47,083 nucleotides of DNA from Bryobacterales bacterium (lineage in GTDB: Bacteria; Acidobacteriota; Terriglobia; Bryobacterales; Bryobacteraceae), in NCBI GenBank assembly GCA_016789905.1, contig JAEUQC010000024.1, positions 1 through 47,083 of the forward strand, in the 5' to 3' direction. The position numbers and the translations under genes were made by a program. The notes under the pieces were generated by a model, which was not told the DNA's origin, searched no databases, and saw nothing but the letters and a program-made list of their open reading frames with translations. Position 1 is the stretch's first letter; each line of letters begins with the position of its first letter. Shown here one piece after another: positions 26,254 through 34,056 of this stretch.

Positions 26254-26935
26254 AGAGCTGCCGGCCAGACATTCCCGCGATTGCAACGGCCACCCGACCT
26301 CGGGTGCTGGCAACACGCCACACGCCTCCGGCAGTCACCGAAAAGCGCCGCAAGTCCGAAACTCCAGCGATACCAAAGGCTACCCAACTTCAGGTTTTGA
26401 CAACACGCCGCACGCCTCCGGCAGTCACCGAAAAGCGCTGCGAGCCCGAAACTCCAGCGATGCCAAAGGCTACCCAACCTCGGGTTCCAGCAACACGCCG
26501 CACCTCCGGCAGTCACCGAGAAGCGCCGCGAGCCCGAAACTCCAGCGATGCCAAAGGCTACCCAACCTCGGGTTCCAGCAACACGCCGCACGCCTCCGGC
26601 AGTCACCGAGAAGCGCCACGAGCCCGAAACTCCAGCGATGCCAAAGGCTACCCAACTTCAGGTTTTGACAACACGCCGCGCCCCCGGCAGTCACCGAAAA
26701 GCGCCGCGAGCCCGAATCTCCAGCGATGCCAAAGGCTACCCAACCTCGGGTTCCAACAACACGCCGCACGCCTCCGGCAGTCACCGAAATGCGCCGCGCC
26801 TCCGGCAGTCACCGAAATGCGCCGCGAGCCCGAAACTCCCGCGATGCCAAAGGCTACCCAACCTCGGGTTTTGACAACACGCCGCACGCCTCCGGCAGTC
26901 ACCGAAAAGCGCTGCGAACCCGAAACTCCCGCGCG
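26254..26935. repeat. Tandem repeat array, about 90-bp unit, seven copies (family B)
   Basis: Units start near 26281, 26371, 26461, 26549, 26639, 26727 and 26844 at the marker TGCCAAAGGCTACCCAACCT; the first is diverged. Spacings are 90, 90, 88, 90, 88 and 117 bp. The long last spacing is due to an internal 26-bp duplication (CCTCCGGCAGTCACCGAAAT blocks at about 26770-26820). Each unit also holds AACACGCCGCACGCCTCCGG and GCGAGCCCGAAACTCC. Because 90 is divisible by three, long open frames appear on both strands, but frame-breaking 88-bp steps and the absence of ribosome binding sites argue against coding. Confidence 0.85.
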
Positions 26936-27051
26936 CGAGTCGGGTTGTATAAGGGATAGTACCTAAATTTTTCGCCGGCGCTGAGTTCGTTGACACGGTT
27001 TTCCCCGTATCCACGCTCTAATGTATGTAGCCCTTGGAAGGAGGTCACCTT

Positions 27052-27207
27052 ATGATGAACAGCACAGGCAAGTTTCTGGTATCCGCACTTTTGGTGCACG
27101 CGGCAAACTTGAAAAAGCTCGGCGATACGCAAACGGCCATCCAGATCCCCAAGACGTCCGCGCCAGCCAGCCAACCAACGACAGCATCTCCGTCTGCGAA
27201 CAAATAG
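27052..27207 (+). CDS. 51-aa small protein with near-perfect ribosome binding site, function unknown
   Basis: The ORF starts ATGATGAACAGC at 27052 and ends TAG at 27207. Just upstream is GGAAGGAGGTCACCTT, essentially the full anti-anti-Shine-Dalgarno sequence, with 7 nt to the start codon. The protein begins MMNSTGKFLVSALLVHAANL and has a helical, mildly hydrophobic first half, a middle KKLGDTQTAIQIPKTS, and a Pro/Ser/Thr/Ala-rich tail ending PSANK. It is not a clear signal peptide or TM protein. It sits 63 bp upstream of the large TonB-type receptor in the same direction, so it may be a leader peptide or small partner. No family recognised. Confidence 0.6.
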   Translation: MMNSTGKFLVSALLVHAANLKKLGDTQTAIQIPKTSAPASQPTTASPSANK

Positions 27208-27270
27208 CGAGGCGGTGCCCGGAAGCGGTAACCTCCGGCTGGACTCGCGCAGTCTACTCGTAGGATTCCT

Positions 27271-30200
27271 TTGGGCAAACTCTTTGTTTTCTTCACTATC
27301 TCCTCGTTCCTGTCGGCCCAGTCCCCGTCACCGGCCACATTCCCCGAACGCGGCCGTGTGCAAGCGCAGGGCCGTCCCCTTCCGGGCGCCGTGGTAACTG
27401 CCGAGCGGGGCACGGAGCGTTTTTCCACCTCTACCGGAGCCGACGGTACGTACGAAATTGATCTCGCCGCTGGCGAATGGAAACTCACCGTGGAATTGTT
27501 CGGCTTCGCGCCCGCCAGCCAGACCATCCACCCCGGTCCATCTGCCCCTCCAGCAGAGTGGACGCTCACACTTCGACCGGCACCCCCTGGCGTTCAGCGC
27601 CAACAATCTCCCGCCCCGACCACTGAATCCAACGAATCCGACCCCCTCCTGCCCGGTTCGGACGCCGTCACTCCCCCGCTTGTCGAATCGGTTGAAGGAG
27701 TGACAAGTGACTCATTCCTCATTGCCGGAAGCACCAGCCAAGGGCTTCCTGGGCTCCTACTGGAACCGCCGCCGGAGGGATTCGGCGGCGTGGGGCGTGG
27801 CGGACCCTCTCCGGATGCGCCCATGCCAGGGCAGAACAGCAACATCTTCGGCGATAGCGAAGGCGGATTCTCCGGCGGACGTGGCGGCCCCGGCGGCGGA
27901 CGCCGTGGCGGCGGTGGTCCCGGCGGTGGTCCCGGCGGTGGTCCCGGCGGGGGCTTCGGAGGTCCCGGAGGAGGTCCGCCCGGTGGCCGGCCGCGCCTCA
28001 GCCCCGCCCAAATCGACCGTATCCGGAAAGCCCGCGCCGCCAATACGTCTATCGGCAACCGCCAGCGCCGCCGCGGCCGCGATTCCATTCGCGGCATGAT
28101 CTCCCTCCAGTCGCGCGACGCCGCCTGGAATGCCCGCCCGTTCTCCATCACCGGGCTCGAATACGCTAAGCCCGACCAATCCTCCTACCGCTTCTCCAGC
28201 CAAATCGGCGGACTCCTTCCCAAGTTCGGTGAAGGCTCGAACTTCTCCATTAGCTACGACTTCCGCAAGGAAAAGCGCGCCTTCAGCGGCATCGGCACCG
28301 TGCCCACCGCGCTCGAACGCTCCGGCGACTTCTCCCAATCCGTCACCCGAGGCCCAGTCACGGTTTATGACCCTCTCTCCCGCCTTCCCTTCCCCGCCAA
28401 TCGCATACCCGCCGCGCGCCTGGACCGCGCCGCCTCCGGGCTCGCCGCCCTTATTCCGCTCCCCAACCTGCCCGTGAACGTCCAAAACTACCAGTTCATT
28501 ACCGGTATACCGCAAAACGGCCAAAACCTCTCCATACGCCTCAGCCGCCCCATCACCAGGAAGGACCGGTTTTCCAGCAACGTTTCCTGGCAGAACCGCG
28601 ACGGCCAAAACGCCCAGCTCTTTGGGTTCCTTGACGATTCTAACGGCCACGGCTGGACCGTTGACCTCGGCTGGACCCGAAACCTCAACCCCAAAACCAT
28701 ACAGAACATCCGGACCCGTTTCACTCGCAACGTCACCAACGCCATGCCATTCTTCGCCGGCCGCCGTAACATCGCCGAAGAACTGGGGATTCAGGGTGCG
28801 TCTCAGGACCCAATCAACTGGGGCCCTCCCAATCTGAATTTCACGAATTTTGGCGCCCTGCGCGATGGCGTCCCCTCCTCCCGGCGAGACCTGCAGATGA
28901 ACGTCTCCGGTGGCTGGAATTTCGTCCGAGGCAAGCACAATATTGCCACCGGCGTCGACCTCACCCGCCTCCGGCTAAACCTGCGCACCGAACAAAACGC
29001 CCGCGGAACGTTTACTTTCAGTGGGTTGGCAACATCGCTCGTGGACGCTTCCGGCACGCCAACCGCCGCCTCGGGCTTCGATTACGCCGATTTCCTCCTC
29101 GGACGTCCCCAATCCTCCTCCATCCGCTTCGGTTCGTCTTCCAACTACTTCCGCGCCTGGAACTACAACGCCTTCGCGCAGGACGATTGGAAAGTCCGGC
29201 GCGACGTTTCCGTTTCCCTGGGCCTGCGTTACGAACTCTTCGGCCCCATGGAGGAACGCTACGGCCGCATCGCCAACCTGGACATCGCGCCCGGTTTCAC
29301 CGCCGTCGCCGTCGTACTCCCCGGCCAGTCAGGCCCCTTTGGCGGCGTGTTCCCCAGCGCGCTGGTCGATGCCGACCGCAACAACTTTTCGCCCCGCGTC
29401 GGCCTCGCCTGGAAGGCTTCTGACAAAAAGCGGATCACCATTCGCGCCGGGTATGGCTGGTACTACAACGGGAGCGTCTACCAAAACTTTGCGCAGCGTA
29501 TGGCCTCCCAGCCACCATTCGCGCAAACCGGAACCGTTACCAGCACCGCCTCCCGGATCTTGACGCTTCAAAACGGTTTCGCCGCCACGCCATCCCAGCA
29601 GATCACCAACACGTTCGCTATCGACCGGTCGTACCTGGTCGGCTACGCACAAACCTGGAACTTCAATGTCGTCAAGGAGTTCGGCCGCGCTTACGTGCTG
29701 GACCTGGGCATCCTGGGCACAAAAGGTACACGGCTCGATATGCAGCGCCTGCCCAATCGCGCCCTGCCCGGCTCTCAACTCACGGCGGAGGACCGTCGGC
29801 GCATCGGCAACGCTGTCGGCTTCACCTACGATAGCGCCGAGGGGAATTCCATTCTCCACTCCGCCCAGGCCCGCTTCACACGGCGCTTTGCCAGGGGAGT
29901 CTCCGCCAATGTTTTCTATACGTTCGGAAAATCGATCGACAACGCGAGTTCCATCGGTGGCGGAGGCGGCGTGGTCGCCCAGGACGATACCAACCTGCGC
30001 GCCGAACGTGGCCTGTCAAGCTTCAACGCCGCCCATTCGCTCACCTCCACGTTCGTTCTCTCCTCCCCCATCCGCGAACGCAGCGGCGGAAAATGGGCCG
30101 CCCTCGGCCGGGGTTGGACGCTGATGGGCGGGTCCACCTTCCGCAGTGGCACGCCGCTCACCGCCCGCGTGCTCGGTAACCGCTCCGATTCCGGCGGCAC

Positions 30201-30549
30201 CGGCGTCATCGGCAGCGGCCGCGCCGACGCCACCGGTCTCACTCTCTCCGCTGACAATGGCTTTTTCAACCTCGCCGCCTTCGCACTCCCGCCCGTCGGC
30301 CGTTTCGGCAACGCCGGCCGGAATACCATCACCGGTCCAGCGCTGTTCGCCATTAACGGCTCCATCGGCCGCGGCTTCCGCATCGGCGACAACCGCCGGC
30401 GCCTGGAACTCCGCCTGGAAGCCAATAATCTCACCAATCGGGTCTCCTTTACCGGCCTGGGAACGGTGGTGAACGCATCCAACTACGGACTGGCGCAGGG
30501 CGCCGCCGCCATGCGCACCATTCAGGCCATTGCGAGGTTCCGCTTCTGA
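27271..30549 (+). CDS. Glycine-rich TonB-type outer membrane receptor with carboxypeptidase-regulatory domain
   Basis: 1092 aa with a TTG start at 27271; AGGA lies 5 nt upstream. A signal peptide (MGKLFVFFTISSFLSAQ) is followed by a carboxypeptidase-regulatory-like beta-sandwich (about 25-105, GRPLPGAVVTAERG, GTYEIDLAAGEWKLTV). Then comes a low-complexity region (about 110-270) with GGRGG/GGGPGGG repeats where a plug domain would normally lie. A basic stretch and an Oar-like 22-strand-type barrel follow (about 280-1092), ending in aromatic ARFRF. It is likely an outer-membrane transporter or surface protein. The VWFA gene follows after 1 bp, implying an operon. Confidence 0.84.
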   Translation: MGKLFVFFTISSFLSAQSPSPATFPERGRVQAQGRPLPGAVVTAERGTERFSTSTGADGTYEIDLAAGEWKLTVELFGFAPASQTIHPGPSAPPAEWTLTLRPAPPGVQRQQSPAPTTESNESDPLLPGSDAVTPPLVESVEGVTSDSFLIAGSTSQGLPGLLLEPPPEGFGGVGRGGPSPDAPMPGQNSNIFGDSEGGFSGGRGGPGGGRRGGGGPGGGPGGGPGGGFGGPGGGPPGGRPRLSPAQIDRIRKARAANTSIGNRQRRRGRDSIRGMISLQSRDAAWNARPFSITGLEYAKPDQSSYRFSSQIGGLLPKFGEGSNFSISYDFRKEKRAFSGIGTVPTALERSGDFSQSVTRGPVTVYDPLSRLPFPANRIPAARLDRAASGLAALIPLPNLPVNVQNYQFITGIPQNGQNLSIRLSRPITRKDRFSSNVSWQNRDGQNAQLFGFLDDSNGHGWTVDLGWTRNLNPKTIQNIRTRFTRNVTNAMPFFAGRRNIAEELGIQGASQDPINWGPPNLNFTNFGALRDGVPSSRRDLQMNVSGGWNFVRGKHNIATGVDLTRLRLNLRTEQNARGTFTFSGLATSLVDASGTPTAASGFDYADFLLGRPQSSSIRFGSSSNYFRAWNYNAFAQDDWKVRRDVSVSLGLRYELFGPMEERYGRIANLDIAPGFTAVAVVLPGQSGPFGGVFPSALVDADRNNFSPRVGLAWKASDKKRITIRAGYGWYYNGSVYQNFAQRMASQPPFAQTGTVTSTASRILTLQNGFAATPSQQITNTFAIDRSYLVGYAQTWNFNVVKEFGRAYVLDLGILGTKGTRLDMQRLPNRALPGSQLTAEDRRRIGNAVGFTYDSAEGNSILHSAQARFTRRFARGVSANVFYTFGKSIDNASSIGGGGGVVAQDDTNLRAERGLSSFNAAHSLTSTFVLSSPIRERSGGKWAALGRGWTLMGGSTFRSGTPLTARVLGNRSDSGGTGVIGSGRADATGLTLSADNGFFNLAAFALPPVGRFGNAGRNTITGPALFAINGSIGRGFRIGDNRRRLELRLEANNLTNRVSFTGLGTVVNASNYGLAQGAAAMRTIQAIARFRF

Positions 30550-30550
30550 T

Positions 30551-32548
30551 ATGCGCAAACTCTCCGCACTTTTCCTGGCCGCCGCGCTCATCGCGCAGGA
30601 GTTCAAATTCGAGGCGAGTTCCCAACTGGTGGTCGTCAACGTCACGGTCAAGGGCAAGGATGGTAAGCCCGTTACCGGCTTGAAACAAGAGGACTTCCGC
30701 GTATTTGAGGACGGGAAGCCGGTGCCGCTTTCGGTGTTCGAGTTCCAGGAATTGAGCCGCGAAGTCCTGGCTCCCCTGCCCATCCCGCCTCCGGCCGCCC
30801 TTCCACCGCCAACGGAGGAACCGGAACCGGCACCGCGGCCCAGCTATCGCGATAAACGCTTGTTGGTGTTGTACTTCGACTTTTCCAGCCTCCCGCAATT
30901 GGACCAGATCCGCGCCAAGGAAGCCGCCGCGGAGTTCCTGTCCAAACAGGTAACCGCCTCCGACCTGATCGCCATTTATACCTTTTCGAGCAAGTTGAAA
31001 AAGGTGGTGGATTTCACCGCCGACCGCGAAGTGCTGCTGAGAACGGTACAGAGTTTCGGTGTCGCGGCGACCGTGGAGTTCGACCCTTCAGCCGCCGATG
31101 TTGTTGAAAACGTGGAGGATGACCTGGACTCAATGGTCGCCGACGAAACCGAGTTCGCGATCTTTAACACCGACCGGAAGCTCGGCGCGCTCGAAGATTT
31201 AGCGAAGGAACTGGCGGCGATCCCAGAGAAGAAGGCGGTAGTGTACTTTTCGACCGGCGTCGGCAAGAACGGGATGGACAATCAGAGCCAGTTGCAATCG
31301 GCGGTGAACGCCGCGGTGCGCGGGGGCGTGGCGCTGTATCCGATTGATGTAAGGGGACTTATTGCGATGGCCCCGGCTGGGGATGCCTCCAAGGGAGCGC
31401 CGCGCGGCACCGGTGTTTTCAGCGGCGCACAGCAGCGGCAGGCTCGCGAACGGGTGAACGACCAGCAGGAAACGCTGTTTAGCCTAGCCGCCGACACCGG
31501 CGGAAGGGCGCTTTTGGACTCCAACAACCTCACTTTAGGCATCCAAAGTGCGCAAAAAGACGTCGAAAGTTACTATACTTTGGCCTATTATGCGTCAAAT
31601 AACGCCAAAGATGGCCGCTTTCGGAAGCTCCGTGTAGAGCTGGCGGGGCGAAAAGACGTCAAACTAGACTACCGGCCGGGGTATTACGCCGACAAGATCT
31701 GGACCCAATTCGACGGCGCGGACAAGGAAAAGCAACTTTCGGAAGCGATGAGTCTGGGCAATCCGGTGACGGAACTGCCGCTGGCGGTGGAGCTGCTCTA
31801 TTTCCGTTTGGAAAAGGGCAGGTATTTTGTCCCGATGGCGGTGAAGATCCCCGGTTCAAAAGTGGGAGTGAAATCGGGAAAGACGGATTTGGATTTCGTA
31901 GGAACGGTGAGAGATTCGAAAGGCCGGACGGTGGCGTCTTTGCGGGATGCGATCAAGGTAAAGCTGCCGGAAGGGGCGGTAGAGAAGCTGGCACAAAGGA
32001 GCCTGCTGTACGACGCGGGGTTCCAGTTGACGCCTGGGGATTATCGAATCAAAGTGCTGGCGCGGGAAAACCAAGAGGGGAAATTGGGGACGTTCGAAGG
32101 ACGGTTCACGGTGCCGGACCTGGACCAGGGTGGGACGGCGGCGGTGAGCAGCCTGGTATTGGGAACGGGGCGGGAGACGCTGGCGGCGCTGGTGGGTTCA
32201 GCCGGTAAGCCTAAGAAATCAAGCGGTTTGAATCCGCTGGTGACGGATGGCAAGAAGCTCGCGCCGAGCGTGACACACGTATTTCGCCGGCCGCAGACGA
32301 TGACGGTTTTCGGCGAATTGTACACGCCAAGCGCGATGGCGCGGCTGGCGCTGTTTCATGGGAAGAAGCAGATTTGGCAGTCGGCGCCTCTCCGTCCGGT
32401 GGCGGGGAGGGCAGGCGCATTCACGGTGGAGACGGCAGTCCGGTTAGGCCGCCTGCAGCCGGGTGAGTACGTTTGCCAGTTGACGGTGGTGGACCCCGTC
32501 GGGCAACGCTTCGAGGTACGCCGGGCGCCGCTGTCGATTGTGCCGTAG
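30551..32548 (+). CDS. VWFA-related (acidobacterial-type) protein
   Basis: 665 aa from the ATG at 30551, one base after the receptor stop. A signal peptide (MRKLSALFLAAALIAQ) precedes the family-specific N-terminal module (LVVVNVTVKGKDGKPVTGL, EDFRVFEDGKPV). The von Willebrand A-like fold follows from about residue 105 (LLVLYFDFSSLPQLDQIRAK, LIAIYTFSSKLKKVVDFTAD). The MIDAS position reads DFSSL rather than DxSxS, so metal-dependent binding is doubtful, which is common in this family. A C-terminal region (about 390-665) is beta-rich. These proteins are abundant in Acidobacteria, often next to TonB-type receptors; their role is not known. Confidence 0.86.
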   Translation: MRKLSALFLAAALIAQEFKFEASSQLVVVNVTVKGKDGKPVTGLKQEDFRVFEDGKPVPLSVFEFQELSREVLAPLPIPPPAALPPPTEEPEPAPRPSYRDKRLLVLYFDFSSLPQLDQIRAKEAAAEFLSKQVTASDLIAIYTFSSKLKKVVDFTADREVLLRTVQSFGVAATVEFDPSAADVVENVEDDLDSMVADETEFAIFNTDRKLGALEDLAKELAAIPEKKAVVYFSTGVGKNGMDNQSQLQSAVNAAVRGGVALYPIDVRGLIAMAPAGDASKGAPRGTGVFSGAQQRQARERVNDQQETLFSLAADTGGRALLDSNNLTLGIQSAQKDVESYYTLAYYASNNAKDGRFRKLRVELAGRKDVKLDYRPGYYADKIWTQFDGADKEKQLSEAMSLGNPVTELPLAVELLYFRLEKGRYFVPMAVKIPGSKVGVKSGKTDLDFVGTVRDSKGRTVASLRDAIKVKLPEGAVEKLAQRSLLYDAGFQLTPGDYRIKVLARENQEGKLGTFEGRFTVPDLDQGGTAAVSSLVLGTGRETLAALVGSAGKPKKSSGLNPLVTDGKKLAPSVTHVFRRPQTMTVFGELYTPSAMARLALFHGKKQIWQSAPLRPVAGRAGAFTVETAVRLGRLQPGEYVCQLTVVDPVGQRFEVRRAPLSIVP

Positions 32549-32557
32549 GCGGTTTGG

Positions 32558-32563
32558 TATAAT
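32558..32563 (+). promoter_or_regulatory. Extended -10 promoter for the lysozyme-like gene
   Basis: TGGTATAAT gives a consensus -10 (TATAAT, 32558-32563) with the extended TGn motif just upstream. The -35 is weak (no good hexamer 16-18 nt upstream), as expected for extended -10 promoters. A transcript would begin near 32570, inside the 3' border of the VWFA operon, giving a leader of about 120 nt. Confidence 0.65.
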
Positions 32564-32569
32564 TTAGAC

Positions 32570-32693
32570 ATGACCCCTTTGTAAATTTCCCTTATAGGGG
32601 CACGCCAACCCGCCGCTTTCCGAAACGAATTTTCCAACCGGAGATCTACGAACAGATCTCCGAATCCCCCCAAAAACAATTGAGGTGACCGAT
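32570..32693 (+). promoter_or_regulatory. Structured 5' leader of the lysozyme-like gene
   Basis: The leader carries a perfect 9-bp hairpin (CGGAGATCT at 32639-32647 with AGATCTCCG at 32654-32662, loop ACGAAC). A GGGG at 32597-32600 could pair either with CCCC at 32574-32577 upstream or with the C6 run at 32666-32671 downstream, so two exclusive folds are possible. The ribosome binding site GAGGTGA is at 32682-32688. No match to known c-di-GMP or c-di-AMP riboswitch consensus was recognised. Confidence 0.4.
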
Positions 32694-33164
32694 TTGAGAC
32701 GATGGATAACCAAAGGATTGGTGTTGTGTTCTATTGCCCTGGCTCCCGCGATCAACGCGCCGGCCGAAGTACCAGCAGAGAAACACTACACCAAGGACTC
32801 CCGGTTCCAAAGAATCAAGGCGTTCTTTAAACGACGCTCCTGTCCAATGGAAAAGTACGCCGCCGATCTGGTGGCGGCCGCCGACCAGCACCGGCTCGAC
32901 TGGAGGCTACTGCCGAGCCTGGCGCTGGTGGAGAGCAGCGGCGGCAAAGTCTACATGAACAACAACGTCTTCGGCTGGGACTCTTGCAAACAGAAGTTTC
33001 CCAGCATTCAGGCAGGGATCCACGTCGTCGCCGAGCGGCTGGCGAATTCGCCTTACTATCGAGGGAAGACCCTGGAAGGTAAGTTGCGGGCGTACAACCA
33101 GAATCCGACCTACGCGGCGACCGTGAAGCGAGTCATGTCGCAGTTGACGACGGAGCCCTGGTAA
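32694..33164 (+). CDS. Exported lysozyme/glucosaminidase-like protein
   Basis: 156 aa from a TTG at 32694 with TGAGGTGA 5 nt upstream; the alternative GTG at 32685 lies inside that ribosome binding site. A signal peptide (MRRWITKGLVLCSIALAPA to about INA) precedes a small catalytic-fold domain (residues 50-156): LDWRLLPSLALVESSGGKV has the active-site Glu of lysozyme-like/transglycosylase and glucosaminidase-type domains, then NNVFGWDSCKQKFPSIQAGI and RAYNQNPTYAATVKRVM. It probably cleaves peptidoglycan in the periplasm. It has its own promoter and leader, unlike the preceding operon. Confidence 0.72.
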   Translation: MRRWITKGLVLCSIALAPAINAPAEVPAEKHYTKDSRFQRIKAFFKRRSCPMEKYAADLVAAADQHRLDWRLLPSLALVESSGGKVYMNNNVFGWDSCKQKFPSIQAGIHVVAERLANSPYYRGKTLEGKLRAYNQNPTYAATVKRVMSQLTTEPW

Positions 33165-33167
33165 CGG

Positions 33168-33314
33168 CTATCCGATTACACGGACTCCGAAATAGAGACC
33201 ACCGAAGACGAGAATACTGGCGACGGCTACGCCGAGCCAGAGCATCATACGTTCCTTGTTGGTCGTCTGCTCCTGCGCGTCTTTTTTCATTGTTTCGTCG
33301 AGGCTATCAAACAT
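33168..33314 (-). CDS. 48-aa single-TM small membrane protein
   Basis: The ORF runs from an ATG at 33314 to TAG at 33168 and has AGGAGGT 6 nt upstream, a strong ribosome binding site. The protein begins with a charged, probably cytoplasmic part (MFDSLDETMKKDAQEQTTNK) and continues with a TM helix (about 23-43, MMLWLGVAVASILVFGGLYF), ending GVRVIG. It faces the lysozyme-like gene tail-to-tail with 3 bp between stops. No family recognised. Roles such as a membrane-bound regulator of a larger complex are speculative. Confidence 0.65.
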   Translation of the reverse strand: MFDSLDETMKKDAQEQTTNKERMMLWLGVAVASILVFGGLYFGVRVIG

Positions 33315-33639
33315 GGGGAGACCTCCTGGGGTCGATGCCTACTGTTACGTTATGAGGCCAGAGCTATTTCGCCGAGTGGCCCGTGCTTTATGAAGGTGTA
33401 AGGTGCGCGGGTCGCGAGGCGTATTTCCAATTTGAGAATACACCCGATGGCGGCTGGCGGAGCAGAATTATTTTTACTTCGTTTTCAACGATTTAACGCC
33501 GTCGGCGGGAACCAAGGGGATTGGTGCGGTGTCCAAAAGGGCGACAGACCGGATTTTCCCCTTAGTTCGACGGGGCATTTGTCCTAGAGGTGGGCAAGGG
33601 TGTGCTATTTCGACGGTGTTTTCCTCATCGCCGCCCCAG
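33315..33639. other. Non-coding gap between two minus-strand genes
   Basis: 325 bp between the 48-aa membrane protein start and the DUF3224 stop. It must contain the promoter of the 48-aa gene. A 71-aa minus-strand frame at 33474-33689 overlaps the DUF3224 tail and was judged spurious. An AT-rich patch near 33465-33495 is the only notable local composition change. Confidence 0.5.
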
Positions 33640-34056
33640 TCACTTGCCGAGCGAATAATCGAACTCGTAAAGATGCGCTTTTCCATCAATAATGATGCGC
33701 ATCTTCCCGCTCAACCCGGCCAACTCCCCCGTCCCAGAGTCCGGCACCACCGTCACGCTCAACTCCTGTTTGCCGCCCGCCATCGTTCCCGAGTGCTGCA
33801 GAACAAACGTGCCCCTTTTCCCGCCCAGCGTCGCCGTCACCGTCTCCATCGCCACGTAGCCGGCCGACCCTTTTACCGCGGTCATTGCGGCCAGCATCTC
33901 GCCCACGCTCGTTCCCGCCAAGTCCCCCGCAAACGTCTTGTCCAACGACATCCGCGTCACCGCTCCCTCCAATGGCTTCAGCTTCACCTCAAAAGTGCCT
34001 TTCGCCGTCTCCGCTGATAGTCCCATCGCAATCGCCCCCAAAAGCAGAATTCGCAT
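33640..34056 (-). CDS. DUF3224 family protein, exported
   Basis: 138 aa from the ATG at 34056, with GAGAGG about 8 nt upstream. A short signal peptide (MRILLLGAIAMGLSA) precedes a DUF3224 beta-barrel-like domain: AKGTFEVKLKPLE, FAGDLAGTSVGEML, SAGYVAMETVTATLGGKRGT, FVLQHSGTMAGGKQEL and VVPDSGTGELAGLSGKM. Members have a closed-barrel fold; the function is unknown, with ligand binding suggested. The signal-peptide and ribosome-binding-site segment is repeated, decayed, in the array upstream (34057-34711). Confidence 0.88.
   Translation of the reverse strand: MRILLLGAIAMGLSAETAKGTFEVKLKPLEGAVTRMSLDKTFAGDLAGTSVGEMLAAMTAVKGSAGYVAMETVTATLGGKRGTFVLQHSGTMAGGKQELSVTVVPDSGTGELAGLSGKMRIIIDGKAHLYEFDYSLGK

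Noticed and set aside
26254..26935. CRISPR array
   Set aside because: Units are contiguous ~90-bp repeats without unique spacers; no cas genes nearby.
26304..26966. 220-aa repeat-protein frame within the 90-bp array
   Set aside because: Frame changes between units because of 88-bp steps, similar frames exist on both strands, and there is no ribosome binding site.
26990..27024. TTGACA followed by TCTAATGT as a promoter for the 51-aa gene
   Set aside because: The -35 is perfect, but the best -10 is 21-23 nt away, too far for a standard sigma-70 promoter.
27757..28938. 393-aa minus-strand frame opposite the receptor gene
   Set aside because: Composition artefact of the glycine-rich coding strand; no start signal or recognisable protein.
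32570..32693. Known c-di-GMP or c-di-AMP riboswitch
   Set aside because: The conserved core sequences of those classes are not visible; kept only as an unclassified structured leader.
33474..33689. 71-aa minus-strand frame
   Set aside because: Overlaps the DUF3224 3' end, has no ribosome binding site and no recognisable features.
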